This document shows positions 43,969 to 52,865 of a DNA stretch of 64,000 nt, piece after piece (positions within the stretch are counted from its first letter, which is position 1; each line of letters begins with the position of its first letter). The position numbers and the translations under genes were made by a program. The DNA lies in NCBI RefSeq assembly GCF_019798055.1, contig NZ_JAHOPH010000001.1, forward strand, positions 62,001-126,000. Reading direction: 5' to 3'. This stretch comes from Salsipaludibacter albus (GTDB lineage Bacteria; Actinomycetota; Nitriliruptoria; Nitriliruptorales; Nitriliruptoraceae). The notes beneath the pieces are model-generated. The model worked only from the letters and a program-made list of their open reading frames with translations, did not search any database and was not told the DNA's origin.

Positions 43969-44924
43969 TTGGCCTGCACCCGGGTCAGGTACTTGACGTA
44001 GAACTGGGTCGCGATGGTCACGACGATCACCATGAGGATTCCGTAGGCGGATGCGACCGCGGTGTCGGAGTTCTGGAACGCGATCTTGTACAGGTGGTAG
44101 GACAACGTCTCGGTGGACGATCCCGGCCCGCCGCCGGTGACCACGTAGACGATGTCGAACAGTCGGAACGCGTCGATCGCGCGGAACATGATCGCGATCA
44201 ACAGCAGGGGCCACACGAGTGGCAGGGTGATGTGGCGGAACTTGAACCACTCCGAGGCCCGGTCGATCTCGGCGGCCTCGAACAGGTAGTCGGGCACCGC
44301 GGTCAGCCCCGCGAGCGCGATCACCATGATGAACGGCGTCCACTGCCACGAGTCGACCACGACCAGGGAGAACAACGCGAGGCGTGGCTGGGTCAGCCAC
44401 AGCACCTGGCCGACCCCGACCGCCTCGAGGAAGCGATTCACGACCCCGAACTGCGAGTCGAGCATCAGCTTCCAGAAGGCCCCGACGACGACCGGCGACA
44501 ACATCATCGGCAGCAGCAGGAGCACGGTCAGGGCACCTCGGCCACGCTGCTGGCGTGACAGCAGCCAGGCGATGCCGAACCCGACCAGGGTCTGCAGTCC
44601 GACCGCCGCGACCACGAAGATCAGGGTGGTGATCGCGCGCTCCCAGACCTGGTCGGAGGTCAGCACGTCGACGTAGTTGCCGAACCAGACCCACTCGATC
44701 GGCTGGTTGCGGGTGGCCGAGTACGTCGAGAACGACAGCACCACGGCCCACAGCAACGGGAACAGGAACAGCCCGACCAGGAAGAGCATGGCGGGTGCCA
44801 CCGACAGGCGGGCGATCCACCGGTCGGTCAGGCGGCCCGAGCGGCGGGCGACGGGCGGGGGCTCGAAGTCGGGGCCCTCGTCAGAGGGCTCGGCCGACGT
44901 GGCCACCGAGGTGGTCTGTGCCAT
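43965..44924 (-). CDS. carbohydrate ABC importer permease, MalF-like
   Basis: A 319-residue permease with about 35 polar N-terminal residues and six membrane helices. The EAA loop is LFEAAEIDRASEWFKFRHITLPL. AGGAG lies about 11 bases before the ATG at 44924. It follows the solute-binding protein gene after a strong hairpin, as is common when the binding protein is needed in excess. Confidence 0.92.
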   Translation of the reverse strand: MAQTTSVATSAEPSDEGPDFEPPPVARRSGRLTDRWIARLSVAPAMLFLVGLFLFPLLWAVVLSFSTYSATRNQPIEWVWFGNYVDVLTSDQVWERAITTLIFVVAAVGLQTLVGFGIAWLLSRQQRGRGALTVLLLLPMMLSPVVVGAFWKLMLDSQFGVVNRFLEAVGVGQVLWLTQPRLALFSLVVVDSWQWTPFIMVIALAGLTAVPDYLFEAAEIDRASEWFKFRHITLPLVWPLLLIAIMFRAIDAFRLFDIVYVVTGGGPGSSTETLSYHLYKIAFQNSDTAVASAYGILMVIVVTIATQFYVKYLTRVQAK

Positions 44925-45036
44925 GCGTTCGTCGACTCCTGGGGGGTTCGGGGACTCCGGCGGTGGAACTCGGGAAGGGGGGTGCAACGGCGCCCGCTGC
45001 CCGGATCACCGGACAGCGGAGGCCTCGTCGGGGGGA

Positions 45037-45070
45037 GGGGTCGTGTCCGCCCGTGGACGGACACGACCCC
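45037..45070 (-). terminator. 13-bp hairpin between binding protein and permease genes
   Basis: A perfect 13-bp stem (45037-45049 with 45058-45070) and 8-base loop lies 15 bp after the solute-binding protein stop. It probably acts as a partial terminator or 3' stabiliser, raising binding protein over permease. Confidence 0.7.
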
Positions 45071-45084
45071 GGTGGGCCCGGCAG

Positions 45085-46551
45085 CTACAGGCCACCCTCG
45101 CGGATCTCGTCCATCACCTCTTGTTGCTGGGAGGCGATGTTGTTGAGCGTGTCCTCGGCGGACTGCGTCCCGGACAGCATGGCGTTGGCCTCGCTGTTGT
45201 GGATGTCGAGGAGGCGGAAGTACTCGGGCATGTTCCAGAAGTCCTTCAGATCCTCGACCGACTCGACGAACGCCGGGTTCCAGGGACGTGCGCTGAGGAA
45301 CTCGTCGGACTCCAGGGCCGCGGTCTGGGCAGGAACGCCACCGAAGGCACCCCAGGCCACCTGGACCTCCGGCTGCTGGAACCAGGCCAGGAAGTCGAGG
45401 ACCTCCTGCTCGTTCTCGGTGTAGGCCGAGACCGACATGCCCATGCCGCCCAGCGAGACGATCTCGGTCTCGTCGGTCGGGACGCGGGCGAAGCCGAGCT
45501 TCTCGAGGATCTCCTCCTCGGTCTCACCGAGCGCACCCGACACCTCGGGGGTCTGGAGACCCTCGAGACCGGCGACCCAGTTGAAGCCCATGCAGGTCTG
45601 GCCCTGGGCCATCGCGGCGTTGACCTCGGAGATGAACGCGGTGCCGACGAACCCGGGCGGGGTCAGCGGGAGCATCTCGTCGGTCAGCTGCGTGGCCGCC
45701 TCGATGTTCTCGGGGGAGTTGAGGATCCCCTCGACCTGGAGCTCCTGGGGGTCCCAGATCTCGCCGCCGTGGGTCCACAGCTGCGTGTTGAGCATGACCG
45801 CAGCCTCGTCGGAGCCACCGGAGCCGTGGAAGGCGAGGCCGTACATGCCCTCGTTCTCCTCCTGGCACGCCGCGGCCTTGTCGATCATCTCGTCCCACGT
45901 GGCGGGCGGCTCGCCGATCAGGTCCTTGCGGTAGACCAGCACGTAGGAGTCGGCCAGCGCCGGAAGTCCGTACAGGTTGCCGGCCGGGTCGTACAGGCCG
46001 TCCTCGGCACGCGGGTACTGGCCGTAGGCGGACAGCAGGTTCTGCGGGTAGTCGTCGGGGTTGATCGACTCGGCCGCGAACTCGGTCAGGTCGAGCACGT
46101 GGCCGCCCTCGACCGCCTCACCGATCCACTGCGAGTCCAGGATCGCGATGTCGAAGTCGGTCTGGCGTGCCGCGAACTGGGTGAAGATCGCGTCGTGCCA
46201 CTGGGGGTTGGGAACCGCGTCCATCGAGATGGTCACGTTCGGGTTGACCTTCGAGTACTCCTGGTTGGCGAAGTCCTCCAGCAGCTGGGCGGGCGCCCAC
46301 TCGAACCAGACGACGCTCAGCTCGACCGGCTCACCGTCGCCGGCGGCGGCGGTCTCGGTCTCACCGGTGCCCTCGTCGGCCGGTTCCGTGGCGTCGTCCG
46401 TGCCGGCCGTGGTCTCGGCCTCGGTCCCGGTCGCGTCGCCGCTGGTGGGATCGCCGCTGGCGTCGTCGTCGCCGGAACTGCATCCGGCGAGCACGACGAG
46501 CATGGCCGTCAACACGACCCCCCATCGCCGTAGTGTTGGTGTCCTGCGCAT
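45085..46551 (-). CDS. carbohydrate ABC importer solute-binding lipoprotein
   Basis: A 488-residue extracellular binding protein. The signal peptide ends at lipobox LAGC (Cys24 region), followed by about 50 residues of Asp/Thr/Glu linker and a family 1 (MalE/UgpB-type) binding fold. Trp-rich segments such as WVAGLEGL and WGAFGGVPAQ are plausible ligand contacts. AAGGAG lies about 8 bases before the ATG at 46551. Ligand unknown; sugars and polyols are most likely. Confidence 0.93.
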   Translation of the reverse strand: MRRTPTLRRWGVVLTAMLVVLAGCSSGDDDASGDPTSGDATGTEAETTAGTDDATEPADEGTGETETAAAGDGEPVELSVVWFEWAPAQLLEDFANQEYSKVNPNVTISMDAVPNPQWHDAIFTQFAARQTDFDIAILDSQWIGEAVEGGHVLDLTEFAAESINPDDYPQNLLSAYGQYPRAEDGLYDPAGNLYGLPALADSYVLVYRKDLIGEPPATWDEMIDKAAACQEENEGMYGLAFHGSGGSDEAAVMLNTQLWTHGGEIWDPQELQVEGILNSPENIEAATQLTDEMLPLTPPGFVGTAFISEVNAAMAQGQTCMGFNWVAGLEGLQTPEVSGALGETEEEILEKLGFARVPTDETEIVSLGGMGMSVSAYTENEQEVLDFLAWFQQPEVQVAWGAFGGVPAQTAALESDEFLSARPWNPAFVESVEDLKDFWNMPEYFRLLDIHNSEANAMLSGTQSAEDTLNNIASQQQEVMDEIREGGL

Positions 46552-46609
46552 ACCCGTGCTCCTTGTGTGGTCAGCTCCTGCGAGCTCTGTCGTTTCTTGG
46601 CTCCCCCGA

Positions 46610-46625
46610 GCTCGCATGTGCGAGC
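46610..46625 (-). terminator. hairpin between SDR and binding-protein genes
   Basis: GCTCGC and GCGAGC flank a 4-base loop in the 84-bp gap. It is a modest stem without T-run and may set relative expression within the operon. Confidence 0.35.
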
Positions 46626-46635
46626 GCAGGCGCGG

Positions 46636-47400
46636 TCAGACGTCCCGGCCTCCATCGACATCGAGGCCGATTCCCGTGACCATGGCGGCCTCGTCAGAGG
46701 CCAGGTAGACCGCCGCCCAGGCGATGTCCTGGGGGGTGGAGAGTCGTCCGAGGGGGATGGTCGCCTCGAAGGCCTTGCGCGCCTCCACGGGGTCGCGGTC
46801 CCCGGAGAAGGCGCCCAGCATGCCGGTGTCACCCATCACGGGATTGATGGCGTTCACGCGGATGTTGTGGGGCGCGAGTTCGAGTGCGAGGGTCTTGGTG
46901 AGGTTGAGTGCGAAGCTCTTGGAGGCGTTGTAGATGCCCAGTCCGGGACGTGGCCGGACCGCGGCGGTCGACGCCGTGTTGAGGATCACCCCGCCGCCCT
47001 GGCGCTTCATCGCGGGCACGACGGCGCGGCAGCCGGCGAACACGCCGTACATGTTGATGCGGGCGATCCGCTCGTACAGCTCGTCGGTCGTTTCCTCGAT
47101 CGGCGTCGGCGACATGGGGATGCCGGCGTTGTTGAACATGATGTCCAGCTGGCCGTACTCGTCGACGGTGCGTGCCACCATCGCCTCGAGGTCCGCGGTG
47201 CGCGTGACGTCGACGATCTCGGGTCGCGCCCGTCCACCCACACCGGTGATCTCGTCCGCGACGGCCTTGGCGCTGTCGCCGTCGATGTCGGCCACCACGA
47301 CGGTGGCGCCCTGCTCCGCGAACAACCGGGCCGCCCCGGCGCCGAACCCGGCGCCGGACCCCGTGATGATCGCGACCTTGCCCTCCAACCGACCCGTCAT
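46636..47400 (-). CDS. SDR-family dehydrogenase in the catabolic cluster
   Basis: A 254-residue classical SDR. NAD(P) motif TGSGAGFG is near residue 14, NNAGIPMS near 90, catalytic Ser in NTASTAAV and Tyr-x3-Lys in YNASK. An Asp at the end of beta2 (VVVADID) favours NAD. It overlaps the DJ-1 gene stop by one base and precedes the importer genes, so oxidation of an imported polyol or sugar is a reasonable inference. Confidence 0.92.
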   Translation of the reverse strand: MTGRLEGKVAIITGSGAGFGAGAARLFAEQGATVVVADIDGDSAKAVADEITGVGGRARPEIVDVTRTADLEAMVARTVDEYGQLDIMFNNAGIPMSPTPIEETTDELYERIARINMYGVFAGCRAVVPAMKRQGGGVILNTASTAAVRPRPGLGIYNASKSFALNLTKTLALELAPHNIRVNAINPVMGDTGMLGAFSGDRDPVEARKAFEATIPLGRLSTPQDIAWAAVYLASDEAAMVTGIGLDVDGGRDV

Positions 47401-47960
47401 CAGGCGTTGCCTGCCTTGGCGAGGACGTCCATGAAGGCGCGCGACCACTCGGGCAGGTCCGGCCAGCCGGTGCAGGACACGACGTTGCCGTCGACGACGT
47501 CCTTGCCCGCGTCGAAGGTCGCGCCGGCGTTGACGAAGTCCATCTCCAGGGGCGGGAAGCCCGACACGGTGCGACCGTCGAGCAGCCCGAGAGCGGCGGG
47601 CACCTGGGTGCCGTGGCAGATCAGCCCGACCGGCAGGTCCTGCTCGAAGAAGTGGGTCGTGATCCGGCCGACGTCGGGATCCATGCGGATGTACTCCGGG
47701 GCACGACCACCGGGGATGACCAGGCCGAGGTAGTCGCCCTCCTCGACCTCGGAGAAGGCCAGGTCCACGGGCAGGTGACGGCCGGGGCGCTCGGTGTAGG
47801 CGTCCCAGCCCTCCTCGAAGTCGTGCACGACCAACTTGACGATCTTGCGGGTGGGCGCGGCGACGTCGACCTGGTAGCCCGCTTCGCGGAGCCGGTAGAT
47901 CGGGTACATCGCGTCGAGGTCTTCGCAGGCGTCCCCGGTGAGGACGAGCACGCGGTCCAT
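47400..47960 (-). CDS. DJ-1/PfpI-family protein
   Basis: A 186-residue DJ-1/PfpI protein with the nucleophile elbow Cys115 in LICHGTQ and a conserved Glu13 in ACEDLD. Members act as glyoxalase III-like deglycases, proteases or chaperones. GAGGAG lies about 6 bases before the ATG at 47960. It is the first gene of the operon, behind a near-consensus promoter overlapped by a GntR-type operator. A role in handling reactive aldehydes from the catabolised sugar is possible. Confidence 0.9.
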   Translation of the reverse strand: MDRVLVLTGDACEDLDAMYPIYRLREAGYQVDVAAPTRKIVKLVVHDFEEGWDAYTERPGRHLPVDLAFSEVEEGDYLGLVIPGGRAPEYIRMDPDVGRITTHFFEQDLPVGLICHGTQVPAALGLLDGRTVSGFPPLEMDFVNAGATFDAGKDVVDGNVVSCTGWPDLPEWSRAFMDVLAKAGNA

Positions 47961-48006
47961 GGCGTCTCCTCGTTCTAGAAGGCTGGCTCCCGGCCTTCGA
48001 CCGGAA

Positions 48007-48028
48007 GATTGTCGACAATCATAGAAAG
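48007..48028. promoter_or_regulatory. putative GntR operator, site 1
   Basis: GATTGTCGACAATCATAGAA followed by AG contains a 12-bp perfect palindrome (48008-48019). The same order of bases recurs at 48884-48906 (G-n-TTGT-n-GAC-n-ATC-n-TA-n-AAAG). It covers the -10 element of the DJ-1 operon promoter. Confidence 0.75.
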
Positions 48029-48045
48029 AACGCGGACCCTGTCAA
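48018..48045 (-). promoter_or_regulatory. near-consensus promoter of the DJ-1 operon
   Basis: On the minus strand TTGACA (48045-48040) and TATGAT (48023-48018) are 16 bases apart. This is the strongest sigma-A-type promoter I see in the window, and its -10 lies in the putative operator. Confidence 0.75.
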
Positions 48046-48090
48046 GGGTTTCGACCAAGTTTCGTCGAGATCACCACCACGTGGCGGCGT

Positions 48091-48870
48091 TCACACCTCG
48101 GGGAACTGGGCGACGATGTCCTGCCAGACGGCCGAATCGGGCTCGATGACGGGAAAGTGGTCGGCGCCGGAGAACTCCAGGAGGGTGACGTCGTCGCCGG
48201 CGGCGCGGGCCGCGTCCCGGTGGGCGCGGGCGTGGCGCAGGGGGACGTGCTGGTCGGCGTCCCCGTGCGCGAGCAGTTGCGGGACCCCCAGTGGCAGGTG
48301 CTCGGCCGGCGACGCGACGTCGTAGCGGTCGCCCACCTCGTCGGGGGTGCCACCGAGGAACTCCACGGCCGCCCCCTCCCCCAGGCTGTCGTCGGCGGCC
48401 GCACGCAGGTCCGCCACGCCGGCGAGGCTGACGACCGCGGCCGGCACGACCGTGGGCCGCGCACCCGGGGCGCCGTCCGGCAGGTGGGGTCGCGCGGCCG
48501 TCCACAGCGCGAGGTGGCCGCCGGCGGAGTGGCCGATGGCCACCACCCGGTCCAGGTCGAGCGGTTCCTCGGCGGCCACCTCGGCCAGCGCGTCCACGCC
48601 CGCGGCGACGTCGGTCAGCGTGGTCGGCCAGCCACCACGACCGCCGACGCGGCCGTACTCGAGGTTCCACGTCGCCCAGCCCCGCGCGGTGAGGTCCTCG
48701 GCCAGGGGCGCCACCATCTCCAGGGTCCGGTGGGCCCGCCAGAAGCCCCCGTGCACCACGATCGCGACCGGGGCCAGACCCTGGACGCCGGTCGGCAGGC
48801 GCAGGTCCGCGACCTGGTCGGGCGCCGTACCGTAGGTGATCCGACGGACGGTGTCGGGAGTGGATGTCAT
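48091..48870 (-). CDS. alpha/beta hydrolase, esterase/kynurenine-formamidase-like
   Basis: A 259-residue alpha/beta hydrolase. HGGFW near residue 40 is the oxyanion motif shared with HSL esterases and arylformamidases; the nucleophile elbow is GHSAGG; GDADQHVP gives the Asp region and GADHF the His. GGAGG lies about 7 bases before the ATG at 48870. It is divergent from the GntR gene and its promoter contains operator site 2, so it is probably part of the same regulon as the importer. Confidence 0.9.
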   Translation of the reverse strand: MTSTPDTVRRITYGTAPDQVADLRLPTGVQGLAPVAIVVHGGFWRAHRTLEMVAPLAEDLTARGWATWNLEYGRVGGRGGWPTTLTDVAAGVDALAEVAAEEPLDLDRVVAIGHSAGGHLALWTAARPHLPDGAPGARPTVVPAAVVSLAGVADLRAAADDSLGEGAAVEFLGGTPDEVGDRYDVASPAEHLPLGVPQLLAHGDADQHVPLRHARAHRDAARAAGDDVTLLEFSGADHFPVIEPDSAVWQDIVAQFPEV

Positions 48871-48883
48871 GTGCTTTCCTCCA

Positions 48884-48906
48884 GTTTGTTGACGATCCTA
48901 CAAAGA
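48884..48906. promoter_or_regulatory. putative GntR operator, site 2
   Basis: GTTTGTTGACGATCCTACAA followed by AGA matches site 1 at most positions in the same orientation. It lies between the divergent hydrolase and GntR genes, about 14 bp before the hydrolase start and 40 bp before the regulator start. Confidence 0.72.
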
Positions 48907-48946
48907 GGTGCTCTCCTGTGGGGGTCGGCTGGATGAAGGAAGCCCG

Positions 48947-49627
48947 ATGTCGGAGTTCGAGCCGGTCGCCCGTCGATCCACGCCGGAGATCATCGCGGAC
49001 CAGCTGCGCGAGCGCATCCTCGACGGGACGCTCGAACCCGGGACCCAGCTGGGCGAGGCGGCCCTGGCCCGGAGCATGGAGGTCAGCCGCGGACCCATCC
49101 GCGAGGCCATGCAGCGACTCATCCAGGAGGGCCTGCTGGAGAACATCCGGCACCGCGGGGTGTTCGTCATCGAGCTCGGTCCGGACGACATCGCCGACAT
49201 CTACTCGGCGCGAAGCTTCCTCGAGCGGGCCGCGGCCGAGGCGTTGATGCAGCGCCACGACCAGGAGGCGCTGGACACCCTCGCGACGCTGCTGGACCGG
49301 ATGGAGCAGGCAGCCGACGCCAAGGACTGGGGCCGGCTGTCGGACCTCGACCTGCGCTTCCACGAGACGATCGTGATGGCCTCGCACAGCATCCGACTGG
49401 GCCGGATGTTCCACACGCTGATGGCCGAGACCCGGATGTGCCTCGCGGCGCTGGAGCCGGCCTACCCCCGGCCGCACGACATCGTCGACGAGCACCGGGC
49501 GATGTACGCCGCGATCGAGGCCGGTCGTCGCGAGGAGGCGCTGGAACGCATCGACGCCCACATGGCCCGCGCCCAGCGCAAGCTCGCCGCCACCCCCCCG
49601 GCGACCAGCGAACTTGCGGGAGCCTAG
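48947..49627 (+). CDS. GntR-family transcriptional regulator, FCD type
   Basis: A 226-residue regulator. The N-terminal winged helix (IIADQLRERILDGTLEPGTQLGE start, MEVSRGPIREAMQRL recognition region) is followed by an all-helical FCD effector domain from about residue 80, with likely metal-binding Asp/His residues in DLDLRFHETIV, HSIRLGR and DEHRAMYAAI. AAGGA precedes the ATG at 48947. It probably controls the divergent hydrolase and the DJ-1-SDR-ABC operon through the two similar operators. FCD effectors are usually small carboxylic acids. Confidence 0.93.
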   Translation: MSEFEPVARRSTPEIIADQLRERILDGTLEPGTQLGEAALARSMEVSRGPIREAMQRLIQEGLLENIRHRGVFVIELGPDDIADIYSARSFLERAAAEALMQRHDQEALDTLATLLDRMEQAADAKDWGRLSDLDLRFHETIVMASHSIRLGRMFHTLMAETRMCLAALEPAYPRPHDIVDEHRAMYAAIEAGRREEALERIDAHMARAQRKLAATPPATSELAGA

Positions 49628-49630
49628 AAG

Positions 49631-50269
49631 TCACTCTCCGGCGAAGTGGTGGCGGAGGAAGGTGGTGACGGCGGCGGGGTCGGCGGCGACCTCGTAGCCG
49701 AGATGGGAGGGTGCGCGGGCGTCGCCGCGGGCGAGCATGCCCTCGCGGGCCATGACCTCGACCTGTCCCAGGAACGGTGACCAGAAGCCCCCGTGGTCGA
49801 GGAAGACCAGCGGCCGCTCCAGCCCGGCGACCCGGCGCCAGGCCAGCACCTCGATGGCCTCGTCGAGGGTCCCGAAGCCGCCCGGCAACACCACGAAGGC
49901 GTCGGCGCTGCCCAACAGGACGGCCTTGCGCTCCGCCAGGTCGGACGTGACGACCAGTTCGTCGGCGTCCACGTCGTGGATGCCCACGTCGACGAACTGC
50001 TGCAGGGTGACCGCGACGACCCGCCCTCCGGCCGCACGGCAGGAGTCCGCCAGCGACCGCATCATCCCGGTGAGGGTGCCGCCGTACACCAGGGTCCAGC
50101 CCCCGGTCCCGATGCGCGTGCCCAGCTCGTCGGCCAGCTCGCGGTAGTGCGGATCCACGTCGGCAGCCGACGACGCGAACACGGCCACGACGGGGTCGCC
50201 GTCGGCGGCGGTGGCGGTCGTGGCCAGGCCGGCGGCCACCACGCCGGGGTCCGCCACCGGGTCGCTCAT
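49631..50269 (-). CDS. LOG-family/TIGR00730-like Rossmann protein
   Basis: A 212-residue protein of the lysine decarboxylase-like/LOG superfamily. It keeps PGGFGTLDE near residue 130. The usual glycine-rich GGGxxGLMG is altered to YGGTLTGMM. LOG enzymes are cytokinin riboside phosphoribohydrolases or nucleotide hydrolases; the altered loop makes substrate uncertain. The start overlaps the flavoprotein gene stop by four bases. An N-terminal extension of about 25 residues precedes the fold. Confidence 0.83.
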   Translation of the reverse strand: MSDPVADPGVVAAGLATTATAADGDPVVAVFASSAADVDPHYRELADELGTRIGTGGWTLVYGGTLTGMMRSLADSCRAAGGRVVAVTLQQFVDVGIHDVDADELVVTSDLAERKAVLLGSADAFVVLPGGFGTLDEAIEVLAWRRVAGLERPLVFLDHGGFWSPFLGQVEVMAREGMLARGDARAPSHLGYEVAADPAAVTTFLRHHFAGE

Positions 50270-50997
50270 CGGTACTCCGGGTTCGGGGCGTGGGGCACCG
50301 TCCCGGCGTCCCAGTCCTCGCCCACGTTGCCGAACGCCGGGATGCCACCGTTGTCCACCAGCATCCGGGCGGTGTGGAGCAGGTTCCAGGTCATGAAGGT
50401 CAGGTTGCGATTGGTGAAGTCGTTGTCGAACCCGATCGGCACGTCACCCTCCTCGGGGTCGTCGCCGTAGCTCGGACCCGGCCCGACCTCGCCGATCCAC
50501 CCCGCGTCGGCCTGGGGCGGGATGGTGTAGCCCAGGTGCTGCAACGCGTACAGCAGCCCCATCGACACGTGCTTGACCCCGTCCTCGTTGCCGGTGACCA
50601 GCACCCCGCCAGCGCGGCCGTAGTAGACGTACTGGCCCGCGTCGTTGGTCTGCCCGGAAGCGCTGTAGAGCCGCTCGACCACCCGGGTCGCGATCGAGGA
50701 CCGCTCGCCCAGCCAGATCGGCGTCCCCAGCACCAGGATGTCGGCCGCCAGGACACGGTCGAGCAGGTCGGGCCATGCGTCGCTGGCGAAGCCCTGCTCG
50801 GTCATGTCCGGCTGGACACCCGGCGGGATGTCCTCGTCGACCGCCCGGAACTGGTCGACGGTGACCCCTGCGGCCTCCATGATCGCGATGGACTTGTCCA
50901 TCAACGTCTGGGTGTGCGACGTCCCCGGGGAGCGGGTCAGCGTGCAGTTGACGTACATCGCGGTCAGGTCGTCGTAGTCCGCCGGAAGCTCGGCCAT
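50266..50997 (-). CDS. flavodoxin-family NAD(P)H-dependent FMN oxidoreductase
   Basis: A 243-residue flavodoxin-fold protein. [18 protein letters not shown] is the FMN-phosphate loop region, [15 protein letters not shown] and [17 protein letters not shown] are flavin-contact segments. The family reduces quinones, azo dyes or iron chelates. It is coupled to the LOG-like gene downstream; no functional link is obvious. Confidence 0.85.
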   Translation of the reverse strand: MAELPADYDDLTAMYVNCTLTRSPGTSHTQTLMDKSIAIMEAAGVTVDQFRAVDEDIPPGVQPDMTEQGFASDAWPDLLDRVLAADILVLGTPIWLGERSSIATRVVERLYSASGQTNDAGQYVYYGRAGGVLVTGNEDGVKHVSMGLLYALQHLGYTIPPQADAGWIGEVGPGPSYGDDPEEGDVPIGFDNDFTNRNLTFMTWNLLHTARMLVDNGGIPAFGNVGEDWDAGTVPHAPNPEYR

Positions 50998-51083
50998 GGT
51001 CCATTCCTGTCGGTCGTCGTGCCCCGCGCACCGAACCTACTCCCGACCGCCCACCTCCCCACCCCACGGATCGCCCGGGCAGG

Positions 51084-52679
51084 TCAGGAGGTGGGGGTCT
51101 CCGGGCGGAGGGTGGGGAAGAGGATGACGTCGCGGATGGACGTGGCACCGGTCAGGAGCATGACCAGGCGGTCGACGCCCAGGCCCAGTCCGACCGTCGG
51201 GGGCATGCCGTGCTCCATGGCACGCAGGTACGGCTCGTCGACGAACATCGCCTCGTCGTCCCCGGCCTCGCGCGCCGCGGCCTGGGCCTCGAAGCGGTCT
51301 CGCTGGTCGTCGGGGTCGGTCAGCTCGGAGAACCCGTTGGCGAACTCGCGACCGACCACGAACAGCTCGAAGCGCTCGGTCACGTGGTCCTTGCTGCGGT
51401 GGCGACGTGCCAGCGGCGAGATCTCGACCGGGTACTCGGTGACGAAGACCGGATCCCACAGGGTCTCCTCCACCAGTTCCTCGAACAGCCCGTTGACGAG
51501 CCGGCCCGCCCCCCAGTCGGGTTCCCAGGCGACCTCGTTGAGGTTGCACACACCCCGCAGCTCCTCGACGTCGTCGTAGGACACGTCCAGCCCGGTCGCG
51601 GTGCGCACCAGGTCGAGCATCGTCACGCGGGCGAAGGGACGCTCCAACGACACGTCGCGGAGCGGGGACTGCTCGTCGGTGGCCGCGTCGGATTCCTCGA
51701 CCACCACCGGGTCCGCGAACCGGTCGGGGTAGGTGATCGCCAGGGTCCCCACTGCCTCGGCAGCACGCCGGACCAGGCCCTCGGCCAGCTCCATCCCGTC
51801 CTCGTGGTCGCCGTAGGCCTGGTAGGACTCCAGCATCGTGAACTCGGGGTTGTGCCGGGGGCTCATCCCCTCGTTGCGGAAGCTGCGGTTGAGCTCGAAG
51901 ACCCGCGACATCCCGCCCACGACCAGCCGCTTGAGGTACAGCTCCGGCGCGATGCGCAGGTACAGGTCGGAGTCGAGCGTGTTGTGGTGGGTCACGAAGG
52001 GTCGTGCGGTCGCGCCACCCGGGATGGGGTGCAGCATCGGCGTCTCGACCTCGACGAACCCGCGGTCGACCATCTCGTCCCGCAGCGCCCGCAGGATCGC
52101 GGCTCGCTTTGCGAACACGCGTCGGGTGTCGGCGTTGACGACCAGGTCGAGCTCGCGCTGGCGGGACCGGGTCTCGACGTCGGCCAGGCCGTAGTACTGG
52201 TCGGGCAGTGGGCGCAGCGCCTTGCCGAGGACGACCAGCTCGCGGGGACGGATCGACAGCTCGCCACGACGGGTCACCATCACCTCGCCGACGACGCCCA
52301 GCCAGTCCCCGACGTCGACCACGTCGGTGAAGGTGGCCATGCCGTCCTCGCCCAGGGCGTTGACCTGGACGAACAGCTGGACCTCGGTGCCGTCGTCGCG
52401 CAGCGCCCCGAAGGCGAGCTTGCCCTGTCCGCGTCGCGCCACCAGCCGTCCCGCGACGGTGACCTCGTCACCGGTCTCGGCGCCGTCGTCGAGGTCCGCC
52501 CACTCCGCCCGCACCTCGGCCAGCGAGTGCGTGACCGGCCAGACCGGTGGATGGGGATCGATCCCCTCGGCGCGCAACGCGGCGACCTTGTCCCGACGCA
52601 GCGCCATCTGGTCGGACAGCCCGGACGCACTGGTGGCCGTGCCGGGGTCGTCGGCGGTCGCGGCGGGGTCGTCGGACAT
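51084..52679 (-). CDS. lysS: lysyl-tRNA synthetase, class II
   Basis: A 531-residue class II LysRS. An N-terminal OB-fold anticodon-binding domain (about residues 60-170) is followed by the catalytic core with motif 2 [18 protein letters not shown] and motif 3 [13 protein letters not shown]. The ATG at 52679 gives an acidic 20-residue tail before the conserved helix. It is divergent from guaB. Confidence 0.96.
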   Translation of the reverse strand: MSDDPAATADDPGTATSASGLSDQMALRRDKVAALRAEGIDPHPPVWPVTHSLAEVRAEWADLDDGAETGDEVTVAGRLVARRGQGKLAFGALRDDGTEVQLFVQVNALGEDGMATFTDVVDVGDWLGVVGEVMVTRRGELSIRPRELVVLGKALRPLPDQYYGLADVETRSRQRELDLVVNADTRRVFAKRAAILRALRDEMVDRGFVEVETPMLHPIPGGATARPFVTHHNTLDSDLYLRIAPELYLKRLVVGGMSRVFELNRSFRNEGMSPRHNPEFTMLESYQAYGDHEDGMELAEGLVRRAAEAVGTLAITYPDRFADPVVVEESDAATDEQSPLRDVSLERPFARVTMLDLVRTATGLDVSYDDVEELRGVCNLNEVAWEPDWGAGRLVNGLFEELVEETLWDPVFVTEYPVEISPLARRHRSKDHVTERFELFVVGREFANGFSELTDPDDQRDRFEAQAAAREAGDDEAMFVDEPYLRAMEHGMPPTVGLGLGVDRLVMLLTGATSIRDVILFPTLRPETPTS

Positions 52680-52865
52680 GGCAGGTCTTCTGCTCGGCAC
52701 GGTCACGGGAGCGCTGCGCGGGGCCGGGCGAACGCCGGCGGGCGGACGACCCCGCACGGTAGTGCACGGGGCGCGTCGCGTACGCTGCGCCCAACGTCCC
52801 GACGGGTGCCGCGCGATCGTCCGACCGACCCGGCAACCCTGCGCTCCACCGGCGAGGTCCACCCC

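Noticed and set aside
51210-52865. N-terminal extension of guaB across lysS
   Set aside because: The IMPDH fold begins at the GTG at 52866; sequence upstream is antisense to lysS.
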